DNA of 64,000 bases from Kaistella carnis (GCF_003860585.1 NZ_CP034159.1:1550001-1614000); one strand, 5' to 3'; shown: positions 8,966 to 18,629, numbered from the stretch's first letter. Numbers and translations: made by a program. The notes: generated by a model from the sequence alone, not told the origin.

Positions 8966-9733
8966 CCAAAACTTTCAACCGTCATTTCCAACACCGATCC
9001 AAGCGGAAAAGGACGATTAACCGTAAAGTTCGATTGGCAATTGCACGACACCACAGATTTCATAAGAATGATGTCTCCGGATGCAGGCGGAACGGATCAA
9101 GTTTCCCAAAACCGTGGTTACGTTGCGATTCCAGAAGTTGGTGACCAGGTTATGGTTGGTTTTGTGCACAATCATCCAGATAGACCATTCGTGATGGGCG
9201 GAATGTTTCATGGCCAGGTTGGCTTGGGCGGTGGAGCGGATAACCGTGTAAAATCCATTCAGACCAGAAGCGGGCACCGCATTGTTTTTACCGAAGATGA
9301 AAGTATTATTATTACTGATAAATCAGGAAATGAGATTCATTTGGACACGACGGGAAGCAATATTAATATTACTGCGCCGGAAACGATGACGCTGAATTGT
9401 AAGAATATGAATATTAACGTGGGGGAAAATATGACCACGAATGTGGGTATGAATGCCAGCGAAATGATTGGAATGAATAATAGCCAAACGGTTGGAATGA
9501 ATGCGACCCAAAGTATTGGTGCGATGAAGATGACATCTGTCTTGGGAGATGCGAGTATGTTTATCACTGGAAAATTGATGGAGATTATTGAGGGTGATGT
9601 GCATAGTGAGACAATGAAAGAACGACAAGAATTTAGTAAAGGAAAAACAGAAGTTACCGCTGGAGAAAACATCCACAAAAATTCTAAAAAAGAAATTGTG
9701 AATAATTCAGGTGAAAAATCAAACTCCCACTAA
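8966..9733 (+). pseudogene. vgrG: vgrG 3' fragment 2 (orphan)
   Basis: The frame opens after a stop at 8963-8965. VgrG homology begins at once with LSTVISNTDPSGKGR, about 60 codons further into the gene than fragment 1. It then carries the gp5/OB-fold region (VGFVHNHPDRPFVMGGMFHG) and the IGMN/VGMN beta-helix tail. A TTG at 9041 is the nearest alternative start. The protein ends NNSGEKSNSH, the same terminal motif as the other two fragments. The effector ATG follows 1 base after the stop. Lacking all of the gp27-like half, it is best read as a homology arm or remnant instead of a working spike. Confidence 0.8.
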
Positions 9734-9734
9734 A

Positions 9735-11328
9735 ATGAGCAGAATAAGGTATGTAGGCGGAAATAATGTAAAAATTACCAATGGTACACATTTTATACAT
9801 TCAGAAGATTCTATTGAATTTAGCTCTTTAAAAAAAATATATGATAACGGGGAGACTACCGGTTCCAAATATGGCAATTTTGAAGAAAGACAAATTGATG
9901 TATCAGAATACATAATTGACGGAGAATGGTTAGATAAAGACGGTAAAACATTTAAAAGAAGTCAAAAACAAGGACAAATAACAAGCGATGCAAGAATTGG
10001 AGATGTGGTATATTTTAAAATTAAAACTCAAAATCTACCTCTACATACACCGGTTACACTTCAATTAATGGAATATGATGGTAGCATATTTCTTCCTTTA
10101 GGTGGCGGTATGCTAATGGAAGCAAGACCGTTTGACGACTCCCTACCATTTTTTGACATTAGAGATAAAAATAAAGAGGTAATTGCATATGTAGATGCTG
10201 ATGGATTTGTAATATTTAGCATTCATCTCACTGAAATGCTAGAGAAATATATTGATGAAGATGCAGGTGTAGAAATTGAATTATATTTTATTTGTACTTA
10301 CAAAGGGATAGGATTTGAAAAAGCCACACTCCCAAGATCAACGGAAAAATATTTGACAGTAAGGAACACGTCTAGAACCATTTTTATAAAACCAGCTGCG
10401 GAAAAATATAAACTGCCAGAATTCAGAGATTCTTTGGGGGATTTTATCGTATTTTTGGCAAATGAAAGTGGAGCCGTAGTGGGCGATTTTGATTCTACCA
10501 TACAGAATTTTCACACTGTAAAAGTTAGGGTGTTTAAAGAGTTTCAATACCATTCAAATTTTAATTCAGTCACCACAAAAATTTATGAACAAACCTATAA
10601 TATGGATACGGGTTTGGATACCCACGAGGATTTGTTTGAAGAGACGGAAAAAAAAGAATTTAGGATTAAAAAAGATGGTAAACAGATATTTCAAGAAGGA
10701 GACATTACCCAAAATGTTAAAAAATCCATTTCAGATTATTACAATGTTAATGATATTGGAAAAACAGGACTCAAAGGCTTGCAAGAATCCCTTGAAATAT
10801 TGGGATATTTAGATTATTTTAATGATTTGAAAAGCATCGCCAAATGGCGAAAAAGTCCCTGTCTATGACGCGGTAGGAGTCGTAGTGAATACAGCAGAAA
10901 TTGCTGCAAAAGCTGCAGGAAGCCCAATAAAAATACCATTCGGAGCAAATGCAGTGATGTTTGGATTAGCTGTATTTGAAGCCACTATCGTTGCAGGAGT
11001 AATACGAGACATGGATGATTTTGTCGAAAATGCAATGATGGTAGAATTGGAAAACTCCAAATTAAAGGGTTTGGTAGGAGTTAGAAAGTTGTTTAGAACT
11101 AACCAATGGATCATTGAAAACTATAGATTGTTAGAAAATATACCACAAGAAGTTTTAAATGAGATACTTATAGGAAAAAGGAAGAAGTATGATAATATTG
11201 AATCAGATTTAGGTAAATATCCTATAACTTCTTCAAGTCAACAATATGCTTTGTTATTCAAAATTATGCCCGAAAACGACAAGATTTCTGAAATACGATA
11301 TTTATTAGAAACCATTATAATGCAATAG
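9735..11328 (+). pseudogene. Frameshifted T6SS effector (N-terminal module, Ig-like region, membrane-active-like C-terminus)
   Basis: Two open frames make one gene: 9735-10868 and a second frame open from 10831 to 11328. The first ends with out-of-frame SPCL, while the other frame reads EKVPVYDAVGVVVNTAEIA across the same bases, so a one-base slip lies near 10835-10855 (GGCGAAAAAG). The start is set at 9735, where MSRIRYVGGNNVKI matches the shared effector N-terminus. A WLDKDGK segment at about 70-80 begins a second region also seen in the effector at 13540. The C-terminus (hydrophobic GANAVMFGLAVFEATIVAGV, then NSKLKGL) is homologous to the remnant at 2187-2833. It is either a decayed toxin or an assembly indel. 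Confidence 0.7.
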
Positions 11329-11330
11329 CT

Positions 11331-12014
11331 ATGAATATTTTAAAACTTATATTATCAATAATCACATTCTGGTTCATTACTGCGTGTAAAAATAAAGTGA
11401 CATCCGTACAATTAGAAAAAACAAAGGTACAAAATTCACTATATCCTTTCGTGTTAGATTACACCTATGTTGGTTATCGTAATAGTGTTAGTGGTGAAAA
11501 AGATAGTCTCGTTATTAGTACTCCAATTTCATTTAATCTTATAAATAGGACAAAAAATGATTTCCAATACAAAAGAATTGAACAATTAAGTAATCCTTAT
11601 TTTTCATATTTATTATTAAATGGAAAAAAATATCGGGGTGGTGATTTAAAAGAAAATATTATTATGTATTCAAGTATTACAGATAAAATTATTTTCTATT
11701 TTGAAACCCCTATTTCAAAGAAAGAATTAGAAAAGGATCCCAAAATAAAGTTTCTATTAAATGATGAAAAACAAGGTGATTCAATATTATTAAAAAATCT
11801 TTCATCAGAAGTACAGAGGAATATTAACAAAAGTCTTTCTAATGTTATTTTTTATATTAATATTAAAGATGTTGATGATAATAAAAACATTGGCATTCGC
11901 TATTGCTTCAATAAAAATAAAGCAATTATTTATGATGTAGATTCATTAGTAAAAGCCAATCCAAGATATATGTTCAGTTGTGATAAAGATTTTTATAAAA
12001 AAGAATCTAATTAA
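11331..12014 (+). CDS. Lipoprotein, candidate immunity protein
   Basis: This 227-residue protein starts MNILKLILSIITFWFITAC, with the lipobox Cys at residue 19. It follows the frameshifted effector by two bases. The mature chain is Lys/Asn/Ser rich. It contains a central YSSITDKIIFYFETPISKKEL segment and no enzyme motif. Judging by order and coupling, it neutralises the preceding effector in the periplasm. Unlike the effector, its reading frame is intact, which is the expected pattern if immunity is still under selection. Confidence 0.6.
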   Translation: MNILKLILSIITFWFITACKNKVTSVQLEKTKVQNSLYPFVLDYTYVGYRNSVSGEKDSLVISTPISFNLINRTKNDFQYKRIEQLSNPYFSYLLLNGKKYRGGDLKENIIMYSSITDKIIFYFETPISKKELEKDPKIKFLLNDEKQGDSILLKNLSSEVQRNINKSLSNVIFYINIKDVDDNKNIGIRYCFNKNKAIIYDVDSLVKANPRYMFSCDKDFYKKESN

Positions 12015-12161
12015 TGAGGTAATCTTTATGTTTAGCTGTTTCTGAGTCCATAATTATTGAACCCGTATTTGTATGATAAGTAAATTTCTGCAGATATTTG
12101 AATGATTGTATAGTTGAAATACGACTAGTTAAGAGTAAATAACAACTAAGGTGTAAGTATA

Positions 12162-12528
12162 GTGGATGAAAAGCAAAAACTTAATAAATATCTTTTATTT
12201 TTGAAAGACTTGGCTGTGGACGCAAATCAAAAAGAAAGTTGTAGCATCAATGTTGATGTTTTAAAAGAAGTTGGTCACTTTCAAAAGCAAATAGATTCAT
12301 TTAAAAGTTGATAGTTCATTAAAAGTACTTCTTCGGGATAAAGTTCATCTGAAATTTTCAAAAAGACGAAAGAATAATCTGGTTTTTCTTAATATATTAG
12401 TTGTTGGTTTTTTAGGTCCGCGTTTTGCCAGAAGCACATATGACAGTTTTGAAACTGACTATTTGAGAAAAATTCTTACAAATTTTGTTCAAAATCTAGA
12501 ATATTTAATGTCAGAAAATCTAATCTAA
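12162..12528 (+). pseudogene. Frameshifted remnant of a small unknown protein
   Basis: In the 620-base gap between the lipoprotein and vgrG fragment 3, one frame runs from GTG at 12162 to 12311 (about 49 residues, ending HFQKQIDSFKS). A second, overlapping frame open from 12295 runs to 12528 (about 77 residues, including KVLLRDKVHLKFSKRRKNN and ending YLMSENLI). Joined by one base shift near 12300 they would form a protein of about 120 residues. I recognise no family. It is probably the decayed cargo or immunity gene of a lost cassette. The rest of the gap (12015-12160, 12529-12636) shows nothing else I can support. Confidence 0.4.
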
Positions 12529-12639
12529 AGACTGTTTTTTATACATAATGTTTTCCTCCGGTAAAAAAATATAAACTGATACTTAAGCTTGTTTATAAAC
12601 CAAGAAGAACATTGATTAAACTTCCTATTTAACTAGTTA

Positions 12640-13527
12640 ATGATCGTAGAAACTACGCACGATGTAGATACGTTAGGACATTACAAAGGAACCTTCAAAG
12701 CCATTGCGAGTGACACGGGCTTTTTACCAAAACCGGAATTCACTATTCCAATTGCAGAACCCCAATTAGCCACAGTAATGTCTAACAGCGATCCGAGCGG
12801 ACAAGGACGAATTACAGTAAAATTCGACTGGCAACTGCACGACACTACCGATTTCATCAGAATGATGTCTCCCGATGCCGGCGGAACGGATCAGGTTTCC
12901 CAAAATCGCGGTTATGTGGCGATTCCAGAAGTTGGGGATCAGGTGATGGTGGGTTTTGTGCATAATCATCCAGATAGACCATTTGTCATGGGTGGAATGT
13001 TTCATGGCCAGGTTGGCTTGGGCGGTGGTGCAAGTAACCGCGTAAAGTCTATCCAAACCAGAAGTGGACATCGCATCGTTTTTACAGAAGATGAAAGCAT
13101 TATTATCACCGATAAATCTGGTAATGAGATTCATTTAGATACGACGGGAAGCAATATTAATATTACGGCGCCCGAAACGATGACGTTGAACTGTAAGAAT
13201 ATGAATATTAATGTGGGTGAAAATATGACAACAAATGTTGGGATGAATGCCAGCGAAATGATTGGAATGAACAACAGCCAAACGGTTGGAATGAATGCGA
13301 CCCAAAGTATTGGTGCGATGAAGATGACATCTGTCTTGGGAGATGCGAGTATGTTTATTACAGGGAAGTTAATGGAGATTATAGAAGGAGACGTGCATAG
13401 TGAGACGAAGAAAGAAAGAAATGAAGTAAGCGCAGGTAAAATTGTAACTCAAAGTAACGGGACAAATGAGCAGCATTCGGATAAAATAGTAAAAAATAAT
13501 AGTTCTGAAAAAAGCAATAATTTTTAA
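12640..13527 (+). pseudogene. vgrG: vgrG 3' fragment 3 (orphan)
   Basis: The frame opens after a TAG four bases upstream of the first ATG. VgrG homology starts exactly at that ATG (IVETTHDVDTLGHYKGTF) and runs 295 codons to SSEKSNNF. It contains the gp5/OB fold (DPSGQGRITVKFDWQLHDT), FVHNHPDRPFVMGGMFHG and the repetitive beta-helix tail (VGMNASEMIGMNNSQTVGMN). From about residue 45 to 240 it is nearly identical to fragment 2, and less so to fragment 1. The N-terminal gp27-like half is missing. The break is about 60 codons upstream of that in fragment 2, so each cassette has its own left joint. Confidence 0.8.
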
Positions 13528-13539
13528 AACTCTGATATT

Positions 13540-14730
13540 ATGAGTAGGACAAGAATTGTTAAGGGAAATATCACTAAAATTATCGGCGGAGATTATAAGA
13601 GATATTCGAAAGATGATATCGAAAACAGCGGTTCCAAAATAATACAGGTTGGAAAAGAAGGTGGTGTATCTTATGGGGAGCCTAAGAAGCCGCCAATCAT
13701 TGGAAAGAAGATAATAAGTGTCGAATGGCTAGATGCTGACGAAAATCCAATTTCTAAATCTACATCGGGAGTTAATGTAAGTTTAAAAGTAAGAACTGCA
13801 AATTATGAAGAAGGCGAAACAATCTGCTTAAAGATTAAAGAGATTGACGATAAGGAAATCCAAAAAGGAAAAACTGAAATTATTCTTACGGGAAAAATAA
13901 TAAAAGGAGGAATATCATATTTAAAAGAAGAAATCTTTTTGGAGTCAATCATTTTTAATGAAACACAAATTAAATAAATTTATGGAAAGGAGATTAGTTA
14001 TTTCTGAAATTGACGGAGACACGAGTTTTCATAATGTTTCTTTAAAAGTTTCTACCGGTGGTATCATTGGTGTAAGTAGAGTTTCAGGGATGAGAATTTT
14101 AAATGAGATTCAAAATACATTTTTCAATCACTCTCAAATAAAAAAAATTTTTGAATTAGAAAATAATGGTTTAAGAATAAAGCCAATACAAAAAAAGTAT
14201 TAGATGATGCTGTTCGTGGTTTTTCGAAAGATATACAATGTATGGCTTATGCATATTATTTAGCAATTAATGGAGCCGACGCACATTATGTAGACATGAC
14301 ATTCACTTACGAAACACTAAATAGTCTTTCAATTTCGGAATTAGGATTGGCAGCAGGAACAAAAGGAAAATATGCAGATGATAATTATGGTGGTGGTGTT
14401 AATACTTCATATGGAATGGGAACATTAAGTGTTGTAATATTAGATTCAAAAGCAGACATCGGAGATTTTACTTATTCACAAAATGGTGTCGATTATCCAA
14501 GACGTTCAATGCCTGCAGAACTTCTTGCACATGAAATGTTGGGACATGGTTATGGTAGAGTAAAAAGGAGTATATCTTATGGTCATGCTGATGCTGTTCA
14601 AATGAGTACTTTATATTGGAGAACAAGGGGTTACATAAATTTTTACAGGAATGGCTCATGGCATGGAACCCAAGTAAGATTAAATAGTTCTCAGGCAAAT
14701 TCGATTCCTAATCATTTTATATATCGTTAA
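13540..14730 (+). pseudogene. T6SS effector with HExxxH motif, split by two frameshifts
   Basis: Three consecutive frames make one gene: 13540-13977, 13958-14203, then a frame open through KKVLDDAVRGF to 14730. The slips fall in A-rich runs near 13970 (AAATTAAATAAATTT) and 14190 (CAAAAAAAG). Residues 1-50 (MSRTRIVKGNITKI, SYGEPKKPP) are the shared effector module. VEWLDADENPISK to LKVRTANYEEGE parallels the second region of the effector at 9735. The C-terminal part has LLAHEMLGHGYGRVK, a His-Glu-x3-His arrangement resembling zincin peptidases. It was a probable metallopeptidase toxin. It is either a true pseudogene or damaged by homopolymer sequencing errors. Confidence 0.7.
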
Positions 14731-14733
14731 CTA

Positions 14734-15237
14734 ATGAAACATTTAATATTTTTATTTACCATCTTTCTTTTATCATGTCAAAATAAAAAAAGTGAGAATA
14801 GAGAGCGTTTCAATAAACCTACTATAAATCAAACAGAAAAAAAAGATTTAGAAGGCAAATCTGACACTATTCATATTAATATTTCAAAGGACATAATTTT
14901 GCTTTGGAATAAAAACCAAAATAGTTTAATAAAGAATCAAGATTATAATGATATTTTAAAAAATAAAGATAAAACTTCATTAGTAGTTGAATTTGTTAAA
15001 AAAAATAATGATTTAGGGATTTCTTTATGTTCAAAAACAACTGCCAATTTAAAAGATGGGGATATCGCTTTTATTTACCTCTATGAAAATCAGAAAATTC
15101 CAGCTTTTAAATGTTTTAAGATTCAATTCGATTTTATTCAAAATAACTGTAAGATACCTGAAGGCTTGATGGATTATGTTGAAAAAAACAGAAATAATGT
15201 TAGTGAAGATATTCAAAGTTGTTTGAATAATGGTTAA
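14734..15237 (+). CDS. Lipoprotein, candidate immunity to the HExxxH effector
   Basis: This 167-residue protein has the signal peptide MKHLIFLFTIFLLSC (lipobox Cys15), starting three bases after the effector stop. The mature part is Lys/Asn rich, with three Cys residues near the end (KCFKIQFDF, QNNCKIPE, IQSCLNNG) that could form disulfides in the periplasm. No named family is recognised. The fixed effector-lipoprotein order makes immunity the best guess. The frame is intact although the effector frame is not. Confidence 0.6.
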   Translation: MKHLIFLFTIFLLSCQNKKSENRERFNKPTINQTEKKDLEGKSDTIHINISKDIILLWNKNQNSLIKNQDYNDILKNKDKTSLVVEFVKKNNDLGISLCSKTTANLKDGDIAFIYLYENQKIPAFKCFKIQFDFIQNNCKIPEGLMDYVEKNRNNVSEDIQSCLNNG

Positions 15238-15526
15238 TTATTAAAGAAGCTCTACAACATAGCACAAAAAAACTCTGGTAACAAATTTTCGTTTTACAGA
15301 ATATGAAGCCTGTTATAAATGCAAACCTTTACCTCTTTCAGAATACTTTAGAGACTGCTAAAAATTTAGGAATAAAAGGTGTAGAATAATTTTTACGGGT
15401 TAATGGCAGTGTAATCTTCCCCAAAAATAGGATCATTTAAAAATATAGTTTTTAAATATTAAAGTGATGACATACACGTTGAATCATCGCTCCTATATGA
15501 ATTATACTTACAAAAAAAGACTTTAC
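15238..15526. other. Non-coding gap with possible gene debris before IS copy 2
   Basis: No convincing gene is present. A short frame around 15282-15360 reads FRFTEYEACYKCKPLPL before a stop, and another at 15304-15390 gives a 28-residue peptide ending LGIKGVE. Neither can be assigned, and both may be debris of a further toxin gene. The last eight bases, GACTTTAC (15519-15526), are the left copy of the target duplication of the IS that follows. Confidence 0.4.
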
Positions 15527-15576
15527 GACACTGTCCCGCAAAGTGTGTAAGTTGAAAAGTTTAAGACTTGAGTTTT

Positions 15577-16779
15577 TTATAACTTGAGCCTTTCTTCAAA
15601 TATAAGCATAAATTGATTTAATACGATTCCCCAATCTCGAATCGGCATTGTCCATTTTTTTGTTGCTTCTCTTAAGGCAAGGAAAACTGACTTTAAAACC
15701 GCATCATCAGTAGGAAAAGACATTTTATTTTTAGTATATTTTCTTATTTTTCCGTTGAGATTTTCTATTAAATTGGTGGTGTAAATGATTTTACGGATTT
15801 CCACCGGAAATTCGAAAAATACCGTTAATTCATCCCAATTATCTCTCCAGGATTTGATGGCATACGAATATTTAGATTCCCATTTTTCTGCAAAATCATT
15901 TAAGGCGGCTTCTGCGGCTTGCTTGGTGGGAGCGTTGTAAATGTGTTTCATGTCGGAAGTAAAGGCTTTTCTGTCCTTCCAAACTACGTATTTACAAGCA
16001 TTTCTAATCTGATGCACCACGCAGATCTGAGTTTGAGATTGTGGGAAAACACTGCGAATAGTTTGGGTAAATCCATTGAGATTATCCGTTGCAGTGATCA
16101 GTATATCTTCTACGCCACGTGCTTTTATGTCAGTTAAAACGCTCATCCAAAAACTGGAACTTTCGTTTTTTCCAAGCCACATTCCCAGAACTTCTTTTCT
16201 TCCATCCCGTCTTAAACCAACGGCAAGATAAATGGTTTTGTTGATAACTTTTGAGTTCTCACGGACTTTAAAAACAATTCCATCCATCCAAACAATGAGG
16301 TATAAATCCTCTAGTGGCCGATTTTGCCAAGCGACAATCTCACTGGAAACCGCATTGGTAATCCTGGATATTGTGGATGTTGAAACATCAAAATCATACA
16401 TTTCCTTGATCTGATCTTCAATATCACTTACACTCATTCCTTTGGCATAAAATGAGATGATAACATTTTCCAAACCTTCAATAATATTATGCCTTTTGGG
16501 AACTAAGGCTGGCTCAAAAGTACTTTCCCTATCCCGCGGAACTTTAATTTCATCTTCGCCAAAAGAGGTTTTTATCTTCTTGGTTTGATGGCCATTGCGA
16601 TAATTTCCGTCTTTTGTTTTTTGATGTTTCTCGGTATCCAGATGGTCATCTAATTCGGCTTCGAGCATATGTTCTACGGCTCGTTTGTGCATTGTTTTGA
16701 AGAAAGAGGTTAAATCTTCTCCACTCTTGAAGGATTTGTAGAAATCCTTGTTGTTTAATAATTCTTCTTTGTCGATCAT
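15577..16779 (-). CDS. IS256-family (Mutator-like) transposase, copy 2
   Basis: This 400-residue protein is collinear with the transposase at 937-2139, with the same DDE residues ([25 protein letters not shown]) and the CVVHQIRNA segment. It has many substitutions (for example [15 protein letters not shown] for [15 protein letters not shown]), so it is a different member of the same subgroup and not a recent copy. The frame is intact and the ends are present, so the element may be mobile. Confidence 0.95.
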   Translation of the reverse strand: MIDKEELLNNKDFYKSFKSGEDLTSFFKTMHKRAVEHMLEAELDDHLDTEKHQKTKDGNYRNGHQTKKIKTSFGEDEIKVPRDRESTFEPALVPKRHNIIEGLENVIISFYAKGMSVSDIEDQIKEMYDFDVSTSTISRITNAVSSEIVAWQNRPLEDLYLIVWMDGIVFKVRENSKVINKTIYLAVGLRRDGRKEVLGMWLGKNESSSFWMSVLTDIKARGVEDILITATDNLNGFTQTIRSVFPQSQTQICVVHQIRNACKYVVWKDRKAFTSDMKHIYNAPTKQAAEAALNDFAEKWESKYSYAIKSWRDNWDELTVFFEFPVEIRKIIYTTNLIENLNGKIRKYTKNKMSFPTDDAVLKSVFLALREATKKWTMPIRDWGIVLNQFMLIFEERLKL

Positions 16780-16803
16780 AACTGTATAAAGTTTAAAAAT
16801 AGT

Positions 16804-16866
16804 AAAAAGTTATTTCCGAAAAAGTTTTGAGCTTTTGAAGGCTCAAAATTTTTCAGAATAACTTTT
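16804..16866 (-). repeat. Long imperfect hairpin in the IS leader, copy 2
   Basis: The arms AAAAAGTTATTTCCGAAAAA and AATTTTTCAGAATAACTTTT flank a TTTTGAGC/GCTCAAAA stem top. This is the equivalent of the 852-913 hairpin, upstream of the transposase start on the minus strand. Sequence drift between the copies largely keeps the pairing, which argues for a function such as blocking read-in transcription. Confidence 0.6.
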
Positions 16867-16906
16867 CAACTTACACAGTTAGTGAAACACTACCGACTTT
16901 ACCAAA

Positions 16907-16930
16907 AAAAACCGCTCTTCAGCGGTTTTC
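16907..16930 (-). terminator. Rho-independent terminator of pafA
   Basis: AAAACCGCT, loop CTTC, then AGCGGTTTT form a short stem. On the minus strand the stem is followed by a run of T, about 25 bases past the pafA stop. The IS copy 2 target site lies directly beyond it. Confidence 0.75.
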
Positions 16931-16954
16931 ATTTTTATAAAAAAATCCAGAAAA

Positions 16955-18595
16955 TTATTTTCCAATCACCTCCACAATTGGATTTCCAATATTTCCACTC
17001 GGGAATTGAATGTGCAACAACGCAGAAATTGTGGGTGCAATATCGGTCATATTATAATCTTTATTGCTCTCCCCATTTTTAATTCCCCAACCCATAAAAA
17101 TTAAAGGAATATGAGAGTCATAGGAATTCCACGCTCCGTGAGTGGTTCCTAATTTAGCATAAGTTGGCAACCAGTTATCATGATAAATGACTTGAATATC
17201 GCCACTTCTCTGCCAATTGTATCCATTTGCAATTCGCGTTTTAATGGGTTCCGGGATTGAAGAGGAGCCTGCTTTCTTCATATCTACCGCAAATAATACC
17301 GATTGATCTTTGTTCAAAATATCAATCAAATATTGTTTTACCTGCTCGGCATCTAAATTATTTTCACTCATCAATTTATCATCTAAATAAACCTGATTGT
17401 TCGTTATTTTAGAAATTAATTGGTCCACCTTAAATTTGTCTTTCAACATTACATTGAATTCTTTATTGTCTTCCCCATAAAAACCTGTTGGCATTTTGTG
17501 CTCTTCCATAAAGCCTTTGGAATGCGCTCCACCATGATCTGCAGACAGGAAAACGGTGTATTCGCCCTTCCCTACTTTATCATCCAGATATTTAAAGAAT
17601 TCTGCCAGATCACGATCCAGTCTTAAATAAATATCTTGCACTTCAATTGAGTTGGGACCGAATTTATGTCCGGCATAGTCCGTAGAAGCCAGGTTCACAG
17701 CAAGAAAATCCGTAATGACGTCCGCGCCTAACTGTTCACCTTTAATTGCAGCTTCCGCAGCTTTTAAGGTCAAAGTATTTCCAAAAGGAGTTGATCGGAT
17801 ATTGTCTTTTTTCAACTGATAATCTGCCGCCAGATTACTGTAGGGAAAAGTTGGCGTTTTGGCGCTTCCCAAAAGTCCTTCCCACGGGGAATTGTCCGGC
17901 GAACTTTCGGTATATTCCGCGATCGGAAGCAAAGTATTCCACCCATTTTTTACAAGCTGATCCGGCATTTTTTGCGCGTTAAAATCATTCATCCATTTTG
18001 GCAACTGATTCATGTAGTAAGAACTGGTGACAAAATTTCCGGTGGTATCATCAAACCAATAAGTACCCGTAGGATGATGACCTGCAGGCAGGATTGAGGC
18101 TCTGTCTTTTAAAGAAATGCCCACTACTTTTGCCTGAAAATTGGTCGCCAATAAAAGTTCGTCTGTGACGGTGGTGGACCATAAATTTTTTGGGGAATGA
18201 CTTCCTGATTTCACATCCGTGGTGCCCACTGGTTTTACACTTTCATCCGTCGTACAGTACACATTTTTTCCGGTTGTTTTGTCGAACCAGTCATTGCCGG
18301 CAATGCCGTGGATCGCAGGTACAGAGCCCGTGTAAATCGTGGTGTGGCCAATCGCCGTATACGTTGGAATGTAATTGATATGTACATTATTAATGGAATA
18401 TCCTTCTTTTAAAAGTCGTTTGAAACCATCATTCTGGTACTTTTCGTAATAGCGATACAGATAATCCCACCGCATTTGATCAACCACTAAACCAACCACC
18501 AATTTTGGTCTTTCGATTTGTGCGGATTTATTTTTCTGAGCAGTAAAGCCGGTTGACAGAACGGTTAAAAAGGTAATTCCGAGATTTTTTAACAT
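16955..18595 (-). CDS. pafA: PafA-type alkaline phosphatase
   Basis: This 546-residue protein of the alkaline phosphatase superfamily corresponds to the phosphate-irrepressible PafA of Elizabethkingia. A cleavable signal peptide (LGITFLTVLSTGFTAQ) sends it to the periplasm, where it hydrolyses phosphate monoesters. Active-site residues line up with one-residue offsets from the characterised enzyme: Asp39 (VVDQMRWD), the Thr80 nucleophile (NYIPTYTA), Asn101 (IAGNDWF), the Lys/Arg pair in SLKDRAS, the STDYAGHKFG metal site, SADHGGAHS and a late His in GTTHGAW. Length is normal. It is monocistronic, with its own promoter-like element and terminator. It is typical core genome for this family. Confidence 0.92.
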   Translation of the reverse strand: MLKNLGITFLTVLSTGFTAQKNKSAQIERPKLVVGLVVDQMRWDYLYRYYEKYQNDGFKRLLKEGYSINNVHINYIPTYTAIGHTTIYTGSVPAIHGIAGNDWFDKTTGKNVYCTTDESVKPVGTTDVKSGSHSPKNLWSTTVTDELLLATNFQAKVVGISLKDRASILPAGHHPTGTYWFDDTTGNFVTSSYYMNQLPKWMNDFNAQKMPDQLVKNGWNTLLPIAEYTESSPDNSPWEGLLGSAKTPTFPYSNLAADYQLKKDNIRSTPFGNTLTLKAAEAAIKGEQLGADVITDFLAVNLASTDYAGHKFGPNSIEVQDIYLRLDRDLAEFFKYLDDKVGKGEYTVFLSADHGGAHSKGFMEEHKMPTGFYGEDNKEFNVMLKDKFKVDQLISKITNNQVYLDDKLMSENNLDAEQVKQYLIDILNKDQSVLFAVDMKKAGSSSIPEPIKTRIANGYNWQRSGDIQVIYHDNWLPTYAKLGTTHGAWNSYDSHIPLIFMGWGIKNGESNKDYNMTDIAPTISALLHIQFPSGNIGNPIVEVIGK

Positions 18596-18629
18596 AATAA
18601 GAAATTTACAGATGATGAATTTTAAAGGT

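Larger units (their letters stand above)
15527..16894 (-). mobile_element. IS256-family insertion sequence, copy 2, with 8-bp target duplication
   Basis: The element is about 1.37 kb. It starts GACACTGTCCCGCAAAGTGT on the + strand. It ends with the complement of GGTAGTGTTTCACTAACTGT, both leading into TGTGTAAGTTGAAAAGTT. GACTTTAC occurs immediately left (15519-15526) and immediately right (16895-16902), an 8-bp target duplication as expected for this family. The target site is in the gap downstream of the pafA terminator, so no gene was visibly disrupted. The intact duplication shows a simple insertion that has not rearranged since. Confidence 0.92.

Noticed and set aside
823..16894. Composite transposon formed by the two inverted IS256-type elements around the toxin array
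   Set aside because: The elements differ at many positions and copy 2 has its own 8-bp target duplication, so it inserted independently of copy 1.
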